NCBI GenBank assembly: GCA_018240065.1 | Contig: JAFEGH010000006.1 | Span: 124,001-188,000, forward strand | DNA from: Verrucomicrobiota bacterium | Lineage (GTDB): Bacteria; Chlamydiota; Chlamydiia; Chlamydiales; Rhabdochlamydiaceae | DNA: 64,000 nt | Direction of reading: 5' to 3' | In this document: piece after piece, positions 45,701-54,683 of the stretch | Layout: each line of letters opens with the position of its first letter | How positions within the stretch are numbered: position 1 is the first letter of the stretch | Made by a program: the position numbers and the translations under genes | The notes under the pieces: generated by a model | Told to the model about the DNA's origin: nothing | What the model saw: only the letters and a program-made list of their open reading frames with translations | Database searches by the model: none

Positions 45701-46942
45701 GGTTGCCAGGTTGCCGATGTTCAGAGTGGGTGGGAGAGGGGGAGTCGTAATCGAGGGCGCCGTTATACCGGGCTGTGTAATCGGGGTCGTGCCTGATGGA
45801 GAAAGGATCCCTTGCAGCATCCTGCCGGGAAGAGGGACTAAATGTTCGACACCTCTCCCGATCCCTTCGACGAGGATGTCGGCCGCCTCCTCGATCATTC
45901 CCCGCTGCGCGTTGAACGCTGCGGCAATAGCCTGGTAAGGCACGTCCGATTCCGCTTGCAGCTGCGCATGAGGCGGAAGAGCGCTGGGATTGGAGATGAG
46001 CGCTTGCACTTGCAGGCCAAATTGCTCAATCTGCGTCCATTGGAAGGATGAAATTTGCGGAACGAGATGGCGGTTTGAATTCAGCTGCTCATATTTTGCG
46101 TGGAGGGTATGAATAAGGGGTAGCAATTCCTGGGAAACTGCATTGCGCGCCAAGGTGACGCGGTAGTTTTCGAGAGCGGTTTTGCATTCGCGCAATTGGG
46201 GCTGCGTTCTTGAAGTCAACTGGCTCCGAAGCAAACTGAGGCTTCCAGCGAGAAGGCCATGTTGCGGATGGTTGAGCTGCTCGCGCAGGGCGCTCACAGG
46301 CCCATCTGCCGCGCTCATGCTTTGCGTAAGAGTATTCAAAGTCTGGATCAGGGCTCCCTCATGATTTTCGATGATGGAACCAAGGATTGCCTCTGCGATC
46401 TCAAGGGCTGTTGTCGCTGCAGGGTTGACTGTCAGCGTGGCCAGGTGGCCAGAGCCGATGGGGGGCGTTTCTGTGATTTCACGATCGAGGAGCTGTCGCA
46501 AAGTGGTGAGCGCATCAATCCCTTCCTGCCGAATTGCAGGCGCTAGAATCCGAATCGCGGCAGGATCGAGCGCGTTAAGTTGACGCTTGATGAAGTCGAG
46601 GTCTGTCTTGGAGGGATTGCGCAGGAAAGCCTGAATGTGGTGGCGCAGCTGATGGTAAGTCTCCGGTGTGCGGCGAACAAGCGCGCTTGTAAAAATGTCG
46701 CGGACGCGATTGGTGATTTCGGGTTGATTGCTGCTAAAGAGTTCTGAAAGGCGATTTGCAAGTCCCTGCGCCGCTTCTTCCGTCGCATGCCTTGCAGGAG
46801 AATAGACGAAGCTCTGGAGTCCTCTCAGTAAGCCGCCTGTCTGGGGGGTTGAAGGAGTTGGATTTATTGAGGGATTCGAAGTGTTGAAGAATGTGCTGAC
46901 TGTGACCGGTTGCGTTGCCATTCGAATCCGTGACCTGTTCAA
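42731..46942 (-). CDS. Giant 1403-aa protein, paralogue of the 2341-aa protein
   Basis: Not recognised. It is mostly helical, and its parts correspond in order to the 2341-aa protein encoded at 47658-54683: a Ser/Thr/Pro-rich start (NPTPSTPQ), similar segments around CGLNPTSAFYAEIY, the GAYNQVA region, AEKFDFTNEKQ and the C-terminal third. It contains only about two copies of the 15/18-residue repeat (about residues 205-250). There is no signal peptide; one hydrophobic patch (NIFCSFCLKAAVFIPQW) is weak. It could be a cytoskeletal or secreted scaffold; this is inference. Confidence 0.82.
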   Translation of the reverse strand: MNRSRIRMATQPVTVSTFFNTSNPSINPTPSTPQTGGLLRGLQSFVYSPARHATEEAAQGLANRLSELFSSNQPEITNRVRDIFTSALVRRTPETYHQLRHHIQAFLRNPSKTDLDFIKRQLNALDPAAIRILAPAIRQEGIDALTTLRQLLDREITETPPIGSGHLATLTVNPAATTALEIAEAILGSIIENHEGALIQTLNTLTQSMSAADGPVSALREQLNHPQHGLLAGSLSLLRSQLTSRTQPQLRECKTALENYRVTLARNAVSQELLPLIHTLHAKYEQLNSNRHLVPQISSFQWTQIEQFGLQVQALISNPSALPPHAQLQAESDVPYQAIAAAFNAQRGMIEEAADILVEGIGRGVEHLVPLPGRMLQGILSPSGTTPITQPGITAPSITTPPLPPTLNIGNLATQGRGFLDSILSSAGGALSQQAAQSLATMLRYCFEKIRDHVVESGTQAHLLTTINPMIERLKGAIERSSWAELTGVMQDGFRFMQEQQVYLQGLRLPLSQVRNHASAIPAFLNNINAHQNALQPPSHKAPQTVTLQMIQQQADLLKMRTASYGPARLILEKFCGLNPTSAFYAEIYRPSSDPLVTDLKAVFRDRLFEKIDQADLNFATKWFAKRMYDAVNPLSSFYLNSIIDGILKQASEWIQGNPSSQESKEEFLVKILRNWMAVTSGAYNQVANTPPTHSKDFHVMMEEALKIPERNGGLSQQELYAAVSKTALDTFGPRIKWSETIDNYFSTEISPHSPLYFLNPVAKVLNIFCSFCLKAAVFIPQWVGNTVLQGGAKLALTHTPFLKDYSEQTIESLRRNTPSSYAVQCMIFRQQQKVLELLQRGLSDEAATGSGILNRNSNINKLEIKGLVEYSLEVLGKAQYRTQDRLHNYLNNRASLRDRAGRELEETFLPEVMETAVTTITIAMKAMTDEPEMQQMLYDGFQIANDAFDANEPVSDEEFAAIEKGIRELTDQILETAIFHAIAEKFDFTNEKQKRGITQFVRSMKDQTGTFSTRLQELATPVARSYSMSAQQLFENVTSMVQESAAYNKMRVDALGMADGNRNFHTETKYHFNEVSRQLLEHSTPLTTRLNTMKAQVDEMLFFDKLLQPLMMSRQTTLSLNEKLLSERLITGDLPFLKTQISMLGHHVTTLRRNQCPLQLSDALSRLSQDLTIAVDRLETLNRTGTGLFNAQSLFLRIRQAKLETIGSPLTDQLRNLEKQLCDILDALPSSQERTQLKEHVLALMLSRTSQDALTAAGRFTSTFLQVNARNHADTESQYANLRRLGNSFAERVDLSIQDFAHIFAQNQNSVQRHAGEIVTEAEALDRWADSQNDLAIWNLFIFDMQWVTEIVKNLAFDRARSKVDQLFDALYQRHNYVGFVNQVALVPFLESFGKHHLKNLK

Positions 46943-47018
46943 TTTAAATTTGCAAAAGTTTTCCTCTTTTCTGTATTGCCGTCAATTCACTAAAATCATT
47001 TTAAATATAGGTATATAG

Positions 47019-47651
47019 ATGGAACAATTCGATTCGCTCCTCCATGTTGCTGAAAAGCTGCTAGGACCAAATGGATGCCCCTGGGACCAGAAGCAAACGT
47101 TTCTTTCCTTGCAGCCCTACGTTCTGGAAGAGGCGCATGAAGTAATTGAAGCTGTCGATGCTGATGATGATCGCAAAATCGTCGAAGAGCTCGGCGATTT
47201 GCTTTACACTATCGTCTTTTATGGAAAACTCGCAGAGAAGACCGGACGGTTTTCTATCCTCGAGATTATCACCGCTATCCGAGAAAAGCTGATCCGCCGC
47301 CATCCTCATGTCTTCGGAGAGGTCAAGGTCCAAAACGCTGACGAAGTGGTGAAGAACTGGGAGCAGATCAAAGCCGCTGAAAAGGGGGGATCCAGACCTG
47401 CGAGCGCTCTCGATGGAATTCCTCCCACGCTTCCATCCGTCGTTAGAGCGCAGAAGATCCTCAAGAGGATGCAGAGGGCGGATTCGACTCTGGCGCCTAA
47501 AGATATCGGAGCCTCAGCTTCAGACGAGGAAATCGGTGATCAGCTGCTCTCTCTCATTTTGCGCGCTGAAAATGGCGGCGTCGATGCCGAAAGCGCTCTT
47601 CGACGCTCGCTTGCACGCATCGAAGAGGCTTTCCGGGAAAGTGAACGCTAA
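47019..47651 (+). CDS. mazG: MazG-type nucleoside triphosphate pyrophosphohydrolase
   Basis: Hydrolyses NTPs or dNTPs to monophosphates, a housekeeping role. The MazG motif EExxE (Glu37, Glu38, Glu41) and the second EELGD (Glu56-Asp60) provide the Mg2+ ligands. GCPWDQKQT at about 19-27 is typical. The length of 210 is shorter than the two-domain E. coli protein of 263, with a truncated second domain. It lies alone on the plus strand between the two giant paralogues. It is read as the housekeeping enzyme and not as an antitoxin partner. Confidence 0.93.
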   Translation: MEQFDSLLHVAEKLLGPNGCPWDQKQTFLSLQPYVLEEAHEVIEAVDADDDRKIVEELGDLLYTIVFYGKLAEKTGRFSILEIITAIREKLIRRHPHVFGEVKVQNADEVVKNWEQIKAAEKGGSRPASALDGIPPTLPSVVRAQKILKRMQRADSTLAPKDIGASASDEEIGDQLLSLILRAENGGVDAESALRRSLARIEEAFRESER

Positions 47652-47657
47652 CAGGGA

Positions 47658-50600
47658 TTAGGTCTTTGCTGAGCGCGTCATCTGCGTATGAGGAATCAGG
47701 AAGAGGTGGTTCAGCAGGCCGTAGCGGTAGGTTTCTTCGCGTTTAAGGAAGCCCATGAACCCGTCCAATCGCTCTCTAACCCTTCCGTAAACAAGTCCCG
47801 ATGCCCAATCCTGCAGCCCTTTCATGTCGACAGGGGAGAAGTTGATGTACGGAACCTGTTTGATATTTTGCTCTTCCCATTGAGACAGCTGTTGTAAATG
47901 CTGCTGGGCTTGTCTGATCGACTCCTGCAGCCCCCTATTCGCGTCTTGAGCCTGCGATGGATCGAGCAGGCGGGTTCCCTCAATGGAAGCTTTGATTGCG
48001 TTATAAGAGAGCCAGAATTTCTGCCTTTCCACATCGACAGTAGTATTTGCCTGTTCCACAGCTTGTCTGAGAAGAGCTGAGAATTCCTGATGCGCCGTGT
48101 CGACTTGCTGTGTAAGCGTCGCTTCTTCGATGTTTTTAAGTTTTCCAAGCAGCTGGGGCAGGTACGTGGTGTTCACTGATTGCATGAGCTCTTGCTTGAG
48201 CAAACTAATTTTATTGTTCAATCCCTGATTTGAAACAATGACGCCTAAGTTCTGTTTCTTCTCAGCTGCAATCTGATCGATGATCGAATTGGGCTGGGAG
48301 GCTTTTAGGCCAAGTTCGCGAGTTAACATCGCCTTGCGCAGGGTGACCATGATCGTTGCAATTTCCTGGACCCTTGCGCTGATCTGTTCGACCTCTATTG
48401 AGAGGCTGCGCATTTTTTTAAGTTCCGCCAGATGCGTCTCGACAATGCTGAGCTGGTTCTCGGCGTAATCGAGATCTTCCCTTGCGGCAGCCCCTTGTCT
48501 AAATACCCTTAATGCGATAGCCGGGAAGATGTCTTTCACTGCATTCAGGTGGGGGACCGCGACACCAAGGTTTTCAAGCGTTCTGGCATGCATAGCCAAT
48601 TGCTTGACTGCTAGGACAAAAGGCTTGGACTGTTCGGCGATGCCTAAATAGCGTTCGCTGATCTCATCGATATTATCTGAATTCATCTTCGCGCTCTTGG
48701 CCTGGAAGTTGGACTCATAGCATTCCGACTGATATGCGCTCGCTTCTTCAATAATCTTGTGGACTTTGTTCCTTGCCTCGGGAGTTGAAATGTCCATGGT
48801 GCTCAGCGTCTGTAAATCGCTTTCAGCAGTGCTGAAATAGTTGCGTGAGCGCTCATGCAGCTCCTGTACGAAGCGGTTCGTTTCTTTTTGCTGTTTTTTT
48901 CCGGAGAAGTCGAATTTTTCTTCGACAGCGGTGTTGATTGTCAGGCGGAGGATCTGTTCGGAGCGCTTGGCAAGCTTGCGCTCGACGTCCTGCATCTGCT
49001 CCACAGTGACTTCTTCGCCGACTTCAAAGGTACGGTTGACGAGGCTGGCGAACTTAAAGGTAAGTTTCTGCAACTGGTCTTCCTTGACGAGCGACTGGAT
49101 GGTCACAGCGAGGATGTTGGTGACTTTTTCCAAGACCTCTTCGATAAACAGGTCATCGACCGCTTTGTTGACTGTTGCGCTCAGAAGTTTTCCTTTGACC
49201 AGGTCCCGCAGTTCATCGACGGTGTTGCACTTGGACTTGCGTAGGATCTCAAAGAGGTTTTTCACCAGGCCTGCCAATTGGGCTTTCTTCCCTTCGGAGA
49301 TTTCTGCCAGCATGATGGGATCGCGCCCTGTCGATTGTCCGGCCATTTCAGATTGAAGCAGAGACCAGACTTCGTCGAGCTGTTCGAGGATAACGCTGTT
49401 CAAAGCATGGGTATAGCCGCGCGTATCCTGAATCGAACTTGTCGCTTTATCGATGATCGAGCGAACGATTTGCTCAGGATTTCCGATGATTTTTTTTGCG
49501 AACCAAGAAAGCGCGCCTGAATTTAACGTTTTCTGGATCACGTTTTGGGCAAATTCCATGTAGAGTTCTTTGGTCTCGAATCCCAGGTTCGACTGTTTTT
49601 TTTCCAGTTCGGTCTTAAGCATTTCTTCCAGCGTGCCGGTGGGAGACTCTGTCTTTGCGACGTTCTTATACGCCCCGCCTAAAATTGTTAGGTAGCGGGT
49701 AAAATTTGTCGTGACCTGATTTCGTAGCGATTCAAAGTTCGCTCCTTTATGCTTTTCGATGTATGCGAAGATTTCGTTGAAATAAATCGTACTTGCCTTC
49801 GCGGTGAATCGTTTGACGATGCCCCCATAGAAGTAGTATTGGGCTCTGGCGTAGAGCCTCGTCACTAAATTCACTTTTCCTTTGCCCAGCTCTTCGAAGA
49901 ACAGTTTTTTCAGTTCCGTGTCTGAGAATCTGCCATTCTTTTTCGCTTTTGCCAGCAGCTGCATATAGAATTTCTCGTCGACAGGTTTCAATCCGCAGAC
50001 GTCTTCATATATGTGCTTTATTGTTAAGTAGTTAGCTGTATTATTGACGAGCTTGTCCTTTTCGGCGTGAGCGAGGGTCTTCCAGTCCTGGCTTTGGGGT
50101 TCGACAGGGGCGACCTCGATCGCCTCCTGCAGCTCGGACATGTTGTCTGAATAGAGCACTTCCGCGCTTCTGACGGTTCCGGTGGAAGGCCCAATATTAG
50201 GGACCCGGAATCCATTGACATACATCTTAACGCCGCTGAGGGCTGTGGCTGCTTCTTTGAGTTGAGTCTGCAGCTGCGACCAGGAACCTGTTTGCTGGGT
50301 TTGCTCAAGCGACTGTACGATCCCGGTCAGTGTTGAGCGAACCCTTTCGAATGTCGGCGTATCTTCCATTTTGCCGATGACCTGGTTAAGGCCCAGGGCA
50401 AGCACATTCGCAAAGGAGCTTAGCGCTTGCTGGGAGATCGCCTGTTTGCCTTTATCGAGCATTGTCTTTAGGAGGGAGCCTCCGTGCGCCAGGAACTGGG
50501 AGACAGTCCCTTCAGTTCCGGTGGATGAGGTAGGGTCGGATGAGTCCGACGGCGTTCTTCCGAGCAGGTTGTCGACCATCGTCTTCGGTAATTGTTCGAC

Positions 50601-53600
50601 GCGGTCCAGGATGGGGCCGAGCGCTCCGGTGACAGTGTCGCGTAGGATATCTCCTGTCCGCGCGGCGATCCCTGCGTAGCTTCCATAATAGCGGTTGACC
50701 GCTCCTAATGCGGCTTCTACGTCTACCAGCATATCGGTTTGCGATCTTGGCGCGGTTGCATAATACGTAGGAAGACGTCCCCTGATTTGCTGAAGTATCT
50801 GCAGATCATTGGCGTCCAATGACTTCTTTGTGAATACTAGCGCTTGCTGAGTCATCAATTGATCTAAAAGACTTTCGAGCGTCTGGCTTTGTTTCTTAAT
50901 AGCTGCTTTGTTGTTCGTGATGATGGCGGAACGCAGTTCCATGAATGCTTCGCGCGATTTTGCAAGCAGAGGATGCGCCTGTCCTGTCAGCCTTTCGTCA
51001 AGCTGGTCGACAACGCCGCCATGCCCCATTAACCTCTCCTGGAGAACGCTGACAGCTTTGCTCAAAACTCCGGCATCTTTGTCCGTCAATCGGAACTCGA
51101 GATAATCGATTGGTCCGTCTTTTGCGCGCAGTTTGGCATTCAGCAGGTCGATAGCCTTGGCGATGACCCCTTCCTTTTCATCCGTGAGCGTCTCGGTGAG
51201 GAATTTCTTGGCCTTGATCAGCAGTCCTCTATCCGCGTGGTTGAGATGTTCGTCCAGGACCTGCATTGCCTGATCGAGAACGCCGTCTTTATCGACGAGT
51301 CGTTTCTGGAGTTTTCCAACTACCTGGTCGACAGAGCCGCCCTCTTTGAGCATTTGCTCCTGGACTTCCTGTACCTTGGCTTGAAGCAGAGCGACCGCTT
51401 TGGGGACAAGGCCTGTCGTCTCATCGAGAAGTTTCTTTTGCAACAGGTCGAAAGTTCCATTTTCTCCCAGAAGTCTTTGATTGAGCTGGTTGATAGCGTG
51501 GGCGATGATTCCGTTGTCCGGATCATTCAATCGTTTAGAAAGGGTGTCGAGTACGCCATTCTCTTCGTTGAGTTTCTTTTGCAGCATGACAAGGCCCTGT
51601 GCCAGCAGCCCGTCTCTTTCATCAAGGCATTTCTTTTGGAGAATATCGAGCGCCTGAGCGAGGGTTGCCTGCACTTTTTGATCTAAAGTGTCGAGGGGGC
51701 CGTCTTTCTTCTTGAGCGAGGCATTCAACGTTTCCAAAGCCTTAGCGATCATTCCCGTCTCTGGATCAGAAAGCCTTTTGGACATCGCATCGAGAAGACC
51801 GTTTTCAGCCATCAGTCGTTTTTCCAGGACAGCCATCATTTTGGGCAGTGTACCGGTATCTTCCTGAAGAAGGCGCTGCTCGAGTTGATCCACAGCTCCG
51901 CCCGTGCCGGTCAGCCTGGCCATCAGAATTGTCATGGCGCTTGCGATTAAGCCGTCCTTTTCGTCGAGGCATTTTTTGGATAGGACTTCCAAGGCATCAG
52001 CAAGTGTTTTCTGAACCCTCTGATCGAGGATGTCGAGAGGACCGTCTTTCTTCTGCAGAGATGCTTTCAGGGTTTCGACAGCTTGAGCAAGGATTCCTTT
52101 TTCAGGGTGAGACAATTTCTTCCCGAGCTCATCGACAATGCCATCATCTGCCAGTAGCCTTTGTTGAAGAATTGCCAACATTTTTGGAAGGGTTCCTGTC
52201 CCATCTTCCAGGAGGCGCTGCTCAAGTTGGTCGACAGCTCCGCCCTTGCCCGTCAGCTTGGCTAAAAGAATAGTCATGGCGCTTGCGATCAAGCCGTCCT
52301 TTTCATCGAGGCATTTTTTGGATAGGAGTTCGAGTGCCTCAGCCAGCGTTTCTTGGACTTTCTGATTGAGGATGCCAAGAGGGCCGTCTTTTTTTTCGAG
52401 CGCGGCATTCAGTGTCACTAAAGCCTTAGCGATCATTCCTGTCTCTGGATCGGAAAGTCTTTTGGACATTGCATCCAGAAGACCGTTTTCTGCCATCAGT
52501 CGTTTTTCCAGGACTGCCATCATTTTGGACAGTGTACCGGTGTCTTCCTGGAGAAGGCGCTGCTCGAGTTGATCGACAGCTCCACCTGTGCCGGTCAGTT
52601 TGGCCATCAGAATTGTCATGGCGTTTGCGATCATGCCGTCATGTTCATCGAGGCATTTTTTGGATAATAGTTCGAGGGCGTCAGCGAGCGTTTTCTGAAC
52701 TCTCTGATCGAGGAGGTCGAGGGGGCCGTCTTTTTTCTGTAGAGAGGCTTTCAGAGTTTCGACAGCTTGAACGAGAACTCCTTTTTCAGGATGAGACAAT
52801 TTCTTGCTAAGCTCATCGACAATGCCTTCATCCGCCAGCAGTCTTTCTTCAAGAATTGCCAGCATTTTTGGCAATGTTCCTGTCCCTTCTTCGAGGAGTC
52901 GCTGCTCAAGTTGGTCGACAGCTCCGCCTTTACCTGTCAATTTCGCCATCAGGATGGTCATGGCTTTAACGATCATGCCGTCATTTTCATCGGTGCATTT
53001 TTTTGATAATAGTTCGAGCGCTTCAGCAAGCGTTTTTTGGACTCTCTGATCAAGGATGTCAAGAGGGCCGTCTTTCTTTTGCATTGATGTTTTCAAGCTT
53101 TCGACAGCCTGCGCGAGGATACCTCTTTCCGGCTCCGACAATTTTTTGCCGAGCGCGTCTACAATACCTTCGTCGGCAAGCAACCGTTTTTCGAGGAGGG
53201 CGACAGATTGGGCGAGTATCCCTGTTTGTTCATCGTTGAGCTTAACCTGGACTCTGTCGAGCGCTTGCGTGAGCATTCCGTCATGCTCATTGAGGAGGCG
53301 GTGCTGCAACTTTTCTACGACGCCTTCAGGTCCATTGAGTTTGTGTTGGAGCAATCGGACAGAATCGGCAAGGACTCCGTCTTCTCCATTGAGTTTCGCT
53401 TTCAGCAAACCGATCCCTTGAACGAGGATGCCGTCATTTTCATCATTGATCGCCTTTGCGAGGAGCTTGAGGGACTCGGTCAGGATCCCTCTATCTTTGT
53501 CGGTAAGTTCAGCTCGCAGCTTTGGAACCATTCCTTCCACATCATCGAACATGCTTTTTTTCAGTAAAGCAACCGCTTCATCGAGGACTCCATCTTTTCC

Positions 53601-54683
53601 GGATAACTTTTTTCTTAGTTCAGCAATCAGTCCATCAGGCGAAGTCAGTTCGTTTTTTAGCAAAAGAAGGCCATCTTTTAATATCTCATCAAAGCTCTTT
53701 CGCGCGATTTTCAAAGCTTCCGCAATGATCCCGGTTTCTTCATGATTGAAGCGTTCCCCGAGTTTATCTACGACGCCGCCTTTATCGAGCAGTTTTGCGG
53801 TTAACAAAGAGACGGCTTTAGCGATGACGCTCTCATCTCCCTCCGACAGCCTGGAAGAAAAAATGTCGATCGGCCCCCCTTTTTTAGACAGCAGCGCGGT
53901 CAGCTGAGAGACGACCTGTTTCATCAAGCCTGTATCTTCATCAGTGCATTTTCTTTTCAGAAGATCGACGGCCTGATTGAGGATTCCGCTCTCCTCGGAA
54001 AGCAAAGCTTGTTGCAAATAGGCCAGCGAGTGGATCAATGCCCCTTGATTGTCATTGAGAATCTTATTGAAATTCTCGTAGAAATGGATGAGCTGTTCCC
54101 TGATCTTCGTGATTTTACATTCTCGAATGAAGTCTTGCAGAAGGTTCGGCTGGAACATGAAATCCCGATTTTCTGCAGGAAGTTTGAAGAAATTGAGTAT
54201 CACAGTGCAAAATTCGATCGCTTCCCGAGTAATTTTTGGCGAGATCTGCTTTAACAGTTTCCAGTCATCAGCAGCCAGCAGTTTTAAATTAGCGTGGATG
54301 TTAATGACATCATCGGCCGTGAGAGTGTCCGGTGCTGTAAGTAGTTTTTGAAATTGAGCCCTCAGTTGTAAGAGTTGCTCGGGAGCCTGTTTTAATAAGG
54401 CCTGTTCTAAAGTCTGTTTGAGTTGAACACCCATAGGGCCATCGGGTTGTACCAGCGTCTCAAATTCTTTTTTTGCGCCGCTGACAAGACCGCTTCCCAA
54501 TCCCTCGCCGACAGGGGAAAATCCCCACGCGAAGGGCCTTGAGGCAAGCCAGGCTGTTCCGCCCACAGTCCATTTAACTCCGTCCCATGCTTTGCCAAAG
54601 AGTCCTCGTTGTTGTGCTGTCGAAGGGGTAGGATTCGAAGGAGTGGATGAATCGTCAGTAAAAAATTGAGTTTTATGCGACAT
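47658..54683 (-). CDS. Giant 2341-aa repeat protein
   Basis: The largest gene in the window and not a known family. An N-terminal part (about 1-210) parallels the 1403-aa paralogue. Residues about 214-1236 form a helical repeat array with units alternating 18 and 15 residues, each starting with Gly and a hydrophobic pair (for example GILVQGIGLLKAKLNGED, then GVVEKLQHRLLNEHD). Residues 553-1008 are four 114-residue copies arranged as two 228-residue pairs. The C-terminal third again matches the paralogue. No signal peptide is seen. A long solenoid or coiled-coil scaffold, possibly exported, is likely; this is inferred. Confidence 0.85.
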   Translation of the reverse strand: MSHKTQFFTDDSSTPSNPTPSTAQQRGLFGKAWDGVKWTVGGTAWLASRPFAWGFSPVGEGLGSGLVSGAKKEFETLVQPDGPMGVQLKQTLEQALLKQAPEQLLQLRAQFQKLLTAPDTLTADDVINIHANLKLLAADDWKLLKQISPKITREAIEFCTVILNFFKLPAENRDFMFQPNLLQDFIRECKITKIREQLIHFYENFNKILNDNQGALIHSLAYLQQALLSEESGILNQAVDLLKRKCTDEDTGLMKQVVSQLTALLSKKGGPIDIFSSRLSEGDESVIAKAVSLLTAKLLDKGGVVDKLGERFNHEETGIIAEALKIARKSFDEILKDGLLLLKNELTSPDGLIAELRKKLSGKDGVLDEAVALLKKSMFDDVEGMVPKLRAELTDKDRGILTESLKLLAKAINDENDGILVQGIGLLKAKLNGEDGVLADSVRLLQHKLNGPEGVVEKLQHRLLNEHDGMLTQALDRVQVKLNDEQTGILAQSVALLEKRLLADEGIVDALGKKLSEPERGILAQAVESLKTSMQKKDGPLDILDQRVQKTLAEALELLSKKCTDENDGMIVKAMTILMAKLTGKGGAVDQLEQRLLEEGTGTLPKMLAILEERLLADEGIVDELSKKLSHPEKGVLVQAVETLKASLQKKDGPLDLLDQRVQKTLADALELLSKKCLDEHDGMIANAMTILMAKLTGTGGAVDQLEQRLLQEDTGTLSKMMAVLEKRLMAENGLLDAMSKRLSDPETGMIAKALVTLNAALEKKDGPLGILNQKVQETLAEALELLSKKCLDEKDGLIASAMTILLAKLTGKGGAVDQLEQRLLEDGTGTLPKMLAILQQRLLADDGIVDELGKKLSHPEKGILAQAVETLKASLQKKDGPLDILDQRVQKTLADALEVLSKKCLDEKDGLIASAMTILMARLTGTGGAVDQLEQRLLQEDTGTLPKMMAVLEKRLMAENGLLDAMSKRLSDPETGMIAKALETLNASLKKKDGPLDTLDQKVQATLAQALDILQKKCLDERDGLLAQGLVMLQKKLNEENGVLDTLSKRLNDPDNGIIAHAINQLNQRLLGENGTFDLLQKKLLDETTGLVPKAVALLQAKVQEVQEQMLKEGGSVDQVVGKLQKRLVDKDGVLDQAMQVLDEHLNHADRGLLIKAKKFLTETLTDEKEGVIAKAIDLLNAKLRAKDGPIDYLEFRLTDKDAGVLSKAVSVLQERLMGHGGVVDQLDERLTGQAHPLLAKSREAFMELRSAIITNNKAAIKKQSQTLESLLDQLMTQQALVFTKKSLDANDLQILQQIRGRLPTYYATAPRSQTDMLVDVEAALGAVNRYYGSYAGIAARTGDILRDTVTGALGPILDRVEQLPKTMVDNLLGRTPSDSSDPTSSTGTEGTVSQFLAHGGSLLKTMLDKGKQAISQQALSSFANVLALGLNQVIGKMEDTPTFERVRSTLTGIVQSLEQTQQTGSWSQLQTQLKEAATALSGVKMYVNGFRVPNIGPSTGTVRSAEVLYSDNMSELQEAIEVAPVEPQSQDWKTLAHAEKDKLVNNTANYLTIKHIYEDVCGLKPVDEKFYMQLLAKAKKNGRFSDTELKKLFFEELGKGKVNLVTRLYARAQYYFYGGIVKRFTAKASTIYFNEIFAYIEKHKGANFESLRNQVTTNFTRYLTILGGAYKNVAKTESPTGTLEEMLKTELEKKQSNLGFETKELYMEFAQNVIQKTLNSGALSWFAKKIIGNPEQIVRSIIDKATSSIQDTRGYTHALNSVILEQLDEVWSLLQSEMAGQSTGRDPIMLAEISEGKKAQLAGLVKNLFEILRKSKCNTVDELRDLVKGKLLSATVNKAVDDLFIEEVLEKVTNILAVTIQSLVKEDQLQKLTFKFASLVNRTFEVGEEVTVEQMQDVERKLAKRSEQILRLTINTAVEEKFDFSGKKQQKETNRFVQELHERSRNYFSTAESDLQTLSTMDISTPEARNKVHKIIEEASAYQSECYESNFQAKSAKMNSDNIDEISERYLGIAEQSKPFVLAVKQLAMHARTLENLGVAVPHLNAVKDIFPAIALRVFRQGAAAREDLDYAENQLSIVETHLAELKKMRSLSIEVEQISARVQEIATIMVTLRKAMLTRELGLKASQPNSIIDQIAAEKKQNLGVIVSNQGLNNKISLLKQELMQSVNTTYLPQLLGKLKNIEEATLTQQVDTAHQEFSALLRQAVEQANTTVDVERQKFWLSYNAIKASIEGTRLLDPSQAQDANRGLQESIRQAQQHLQQLSQWEEQNIKQVPYINFSPVDMKGLQDWASGLVYGRVRERLDGFMGFLKREETYRYGLLNHLFLIPHTQMTRSAKT
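50975..54044 (-). repeat. 15/18-residue repeat array in the 2341-aa gene
   Basis: Coding repeat of about 3 kb within the giant gene. The basic unit is a 33-residue pair (18 plus 15 residues) bounded by Gly. The array is degenerate at its ends and most regular in the middle. Limits are estimated from where the G-hydrophobic spacing starts and fades. Confidence 0.8.
51660..53027 (-). repeat. Four 342-bp tandem units (two 684-bp pairs)
   Basis: Starting at 53027, 52685, 52343 and 52001, four in-frame 342-bp units follow with no gap. Units 1 and 3 share LPKMLAIL, LADEGIV-type and LSHPEKG; units 2 and 4 share MMAVLEKRLMAENGLL and LSDPETGM. So the 684-bp pair was duplicated as a block. A fifth, diverged copy follows. 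Confidence 0.92.

Noticed and set aside
47019-47651. mazG as an antitoxin partner of a neighbouring gene
   Set aside because: No MazF-like or other small toxin gene is adjacent; the neighbours are the giant paralogues on the opposite strand.
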